From Streptomyces oryzae (GTDB lineage Bacteria; Actinomycetota; Actinomycetes; Streptomycetales; Streptomycetaceae), in assembly GCF_017676365.1 (NCBI RefSeq), contig NZ_JADKMA010000004.1, positions 31,516 to 95,515 of the forward strand: 64,000 bases of DNA, read 5' to 3'. Below are positions 62,351 to 64,000 of this stretch, piece by piece; within the stretch, counting starts at the first letter, position 1; each line of letters starts with the position of its first letter. The notes under the pieces are model-generated. The model was given only the letters and a program-made list of their open reading frames with translations, made no database searches and was not told the origin of the DNA. Position numbers and translations under genes: made by a program.

Positions 62351-63147
62351 CGCCGGGATCGTCCTCCTTCATGGATTTCCTGTCAGCTCATGCCCCCGAG
62401 CAGCTGCCGGGCAACCGGCCCCTGCCGCCCGTGGAGGGTGCCGTGCAGGCGCCGCACGGGACGACGATCGTGGCCGCGACCTTTGCCGGCGGTGTGGTGC
62501 TGGCCGGGGACCGGCGGGCGACCATGGGCAATGTCATCGCGCAGCGGGATCTCGAGAAGGTCTTTCCCGCCGACGAGCACTCCGCCGTCGGCATCGCGGG
62601 CACCGCGGGCCTGGCGGTGGAGATGGTGAAGCTGTTCCAGCTGGAGCTGGAGCACTTCGAGAAGGTGGAGGGGTCCACCCTCTCCCTGGAGGGCAAGGCC
62701 AACCGCCTCTCCACGATGATCCGCGGCAATCTGGGCATGGCCATGCAGGGGCTCGCCGTGGTGCCGCTGTTCGCCGGGTACGACCTGGACCGCGGCAAGG
62801 GCCGGATCTTCTCCTATGACGTGACAGGAGGCCGTTCCGAGGAACTGGGCTTCGCCGGAGTCGGCTCCGGCTCCGTCTTCGCGCGCGGCTCGCTCAAGAA
62901 GCTCTACCGGGACGAGATGACCGAGGAGGACGCCGCCACCATGGTCCTCCAGGCGCTCTACGACGCGGCGGACGACGACTCGGCGACCGGCGGCCCCGAC
63001 ATGGTGCGCCGTATCTACCCGGTCATCGTGGCCATCACCGAGGACGGATACCGCAGGCTGAGCGAGGAGGAGGTCTCGGGGCTGGCGCAGACGGTGTACG
63101 ACGGCCGCCTCCGGCTGCCCAACGGGCCGCAGGCCCCCGTCTCCTAG
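62302..63147 (+). CDS. prcB: 20S proteasome beta subunit PrcB
   Basis: 281 residues from GTG 62302 with GAAGGA six bases upstream; the start fits the known N-terminus ([20 protein letters not shown]) of Streptomyces PrcB. The propeptide of 53 residues ends PHG; cleavage frees the catalytic Thr54 ([21 protein letters not shown]). Conserved Lys in DLEKVFP and SGGRSEE-like loops are present. Subunits form the inner rings of the core particle. It begins inside the nuclease gene. Confidence 0.95.
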   Translation: MEAEIGSTGRLPAAFLTPGSSSFMDFLSAHAPEQLPGNRPLPPVEGAVQAPHGTTIVAATFAGGVVLAGDRRATMGNVIAQRDLEKVFPADEHSAVGIAGTAGLAVEMVKLFQLELEHFEKVEGSTLSLEGKANRLSTMIRGNLGMAMQGLAVVPLFAGYDLDRGKGRIFSYDVTGGRSEELGFAGVGSGSVFARGSLKKLYRDEMTEEDAATMVLQALYDAADDDSATGGPDMVRRIYPVIVAITEDGYRRLSEEEVSGLAQTVYDGRLRLPNGPQAPVS

Positions 63148-63180
63148 AGCACTCATTCGACAGGAAGGGACGGATAGCCG

Positions 63181-63930
63181 GTGTCGACGCCGTTCTATGT
63201 GTCACCCCAGCAGGCAATGGCCGACCGCGCCGAGTATGCCCGCAAGGGCATCGCGCGCGGACGCAGCGTGGTCGTGTTGCAGTACGCGGACGGCATCGTT
63301 TTCGTCGCCGAGAACCCCTCTCGGGCACTGCACAAGGTCAGCGAGATCTACGACCGGATCGCCTTCGCCGCAGTCGGCAAGTACAACGAGTTCGAGAATC
63401 TGCGCATCGGCGGCGTCCGCTACGCCGACCTGCGGGGCTACACCTATGATCGCGAGGACGTCACGGCGCGCGGTCTCGCGAACGTCTACGCCCAGACTCT
63501 GGGCACGATCTTCTCCGCGAACGCGGAGAAGCCCTACGAGGTGGAGCTGATCGTCGCCGAGGTGGGCCCGGCCCCCGAGGACGACCAGATCTACCGGCTG
63601 CCGCACGACGGATCGATCGTGGACGAGCACGGCTCGGTCGCCGTGGGCGGCAACTCCGATCAGATCGGCAGCTACATGGACCAGCGGCACCGGGAGGGAA
63701 TGTCGCTGGGCGAGGCGCTGAAGCTGGCCGTCGAGGCACTCAAGAGAGACAGCAACGGCAGTGAACGGACCCTGACGGCCGAGCAGTTGGAGGTGGCCGT
63801 GCTGGACCGCGAGCGCCCTCAGCGGCGCAAGTTCAAGCGGGTGCCCGCCGGCCAGGTGAGCCGCCTTCTGGAGGAGACCCCGGCTCCGGAGAGCACGGAG
63901 GGCGAGTCCGAAGGCGGCGAGGAGAAGTAA
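63181..63930 (+). CDS. prcA: 20S proteasome alpha subunit PrcA
   Basis: 249 residues from GTG 63181. The N-terminal gate helix [25 protein letters not shown] and the alpha-type core [18 protein letters not shown] are typical. It has no catalytic Thr, and the C-terminal tail is acidic. It forms the outer rings that gate entry and dock the ARC C-termini. It follows prcB by 33 bp. Confidence 0.95.
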   Translation: MSTPFYVSPQQAMADRAEYARKGIARGRSVVVLQYADGIVFVAENPSRALHKVSEIYDRIAFAAVGKYNEFENLRIGGVRYADLRGYTYDREDVTARGLANVYAQTLGTIFSANAEKPYEVELIVAEVGPAPEDDQIYRLPHDGSIVDEHGSVAVGGNSDQIGSYMDQRHREGMSLGEALKLAVEALKRDSNGSERTLTAEQLEVAVLDRERPQRRKFKRVPAGQVSRLLEETPAPESTEGESEGGEEK

Positions 63931-63941
63931 GACCCGGACCG

Positions 63942-63974
63942 GACCCCCGCCCGGAAATTCGAGGGGCGGGGGTC
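63942..63974 (+). terminator. Terminator after prcA
   Basis: GACCCCCGCCC (63942-63952) pairs perfectly with GGGCGGGGGTC (63964-63974), loop 11 nt, twelve bases after the prcA stop. Confidence 0.8.
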
Positions 63975-64000
63975 TCGGAGGGGGTGCCCGTCAGGGGTGC

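Noticed and set aside
62215..62370. Alternative prcB starts at 62215 or at the internal ATG 62371
   Set aside because: 62215 lacks a ribosome site and codes the nuclease in another frame; 62371 would remove the conserved [17 protein letters not shown] start of the propeptide.
1..64000. CRISPR array
   Set aside because: No regularly spaced repeats with unique spacers. The three repeat sets found are short tandem arrays (11-, 12- and 29-bp periods).

Overview
The window is chromosomal DNA of a Streptomyces-type actinomycete. The base composition is very high in GC, starts are often GTG, and the right two thirds hold lineage hallmarks: chaplins, mycothiol ligase MshC, the gylR-glpFKD glycerol cluster, and the Pup-proteasome locus (TrmI, ARC, Dop, Pup, PrcB, PrcA). 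The order from about 23.9 kb to the end matches what I remember of the SCO1676 to SCO1643 stretch of S. coelicolor, read in reverse. I infer conserved core synteny there; I have not aligned it.

Positions 1 to about 23,786 look like an accessory island ending at a tRNA-Leu(GAG) gene. At the left is the tail of a DUF5753 regulator with its DUF397 partner. A leftward gene set follows (12,146 down to 734): a cytosolic Ser/Thr kinase, a SNF2/HepA-type helicase, a 1,757-residue Eco57I/PglX-like adenine methyltransferase, an SMC-like AAA ATPase and a TOPRIM/DUF4276-like protein. The last four are tightly spaced, and the final pair overlaps by 4 bp. Helicase plus giant methyltransferase recalls DISARM class I (DrmD/DrmMI), but drmA and drmB are absent. 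Facing right, and separated by an IS3 remnant, is a coupled two-gene operon: an unrecognised 512-residue protein and an 893-residue phospholipase-D-fold protein with two HxK/GSxN motifs. I consider these two units together the best candidate for an undescribed defence system. Three of the genes carry TTA codons, which suggests bldA control.

Between 17 and 23.8 kb the island is sparser. It holds a small membrane protein, an HATPase_c anti-sigma-like protein, a two-HTH protein with a long disordered linker, a pRiA4b ORF-3-like protein, and a large serine recombinase whose 3' end runs into the tRNA-Leu gene. Four TGGCTCGC repeats spaced exactly 11 bp apart lie upstream of the recombinase.

The core part holds, in order: an M20 peptidase; chpH and a two-domain sortase-type chaplin; DUF5703; an acidic protein; a RecD-like protein with degraded ATPase motifs; divergent aldo-keto reductase and LLM oxidoreductase genes around a perfect 14-bp palindrome; a ferritin-like protein; CorA; the MSMEG_4193/DUF3090/SCO1664/mshC run; parJ (PAC2); a FadR-type regulator with a GH18-like membrane protein; glpD-glpK-glpF and gylR with candidate operators; metH; a HAD phosphatase; an oligopeptide-type binding lipoprotein; an orphan response regulator; a RecB-like nuclease; a site-2 protease; and the pupylation and proteasome genes, with an endonuclease VII/HNH gene between pup and prcB. 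Pup is encoded with a C-terminal Glu, so it would not need deamidation.
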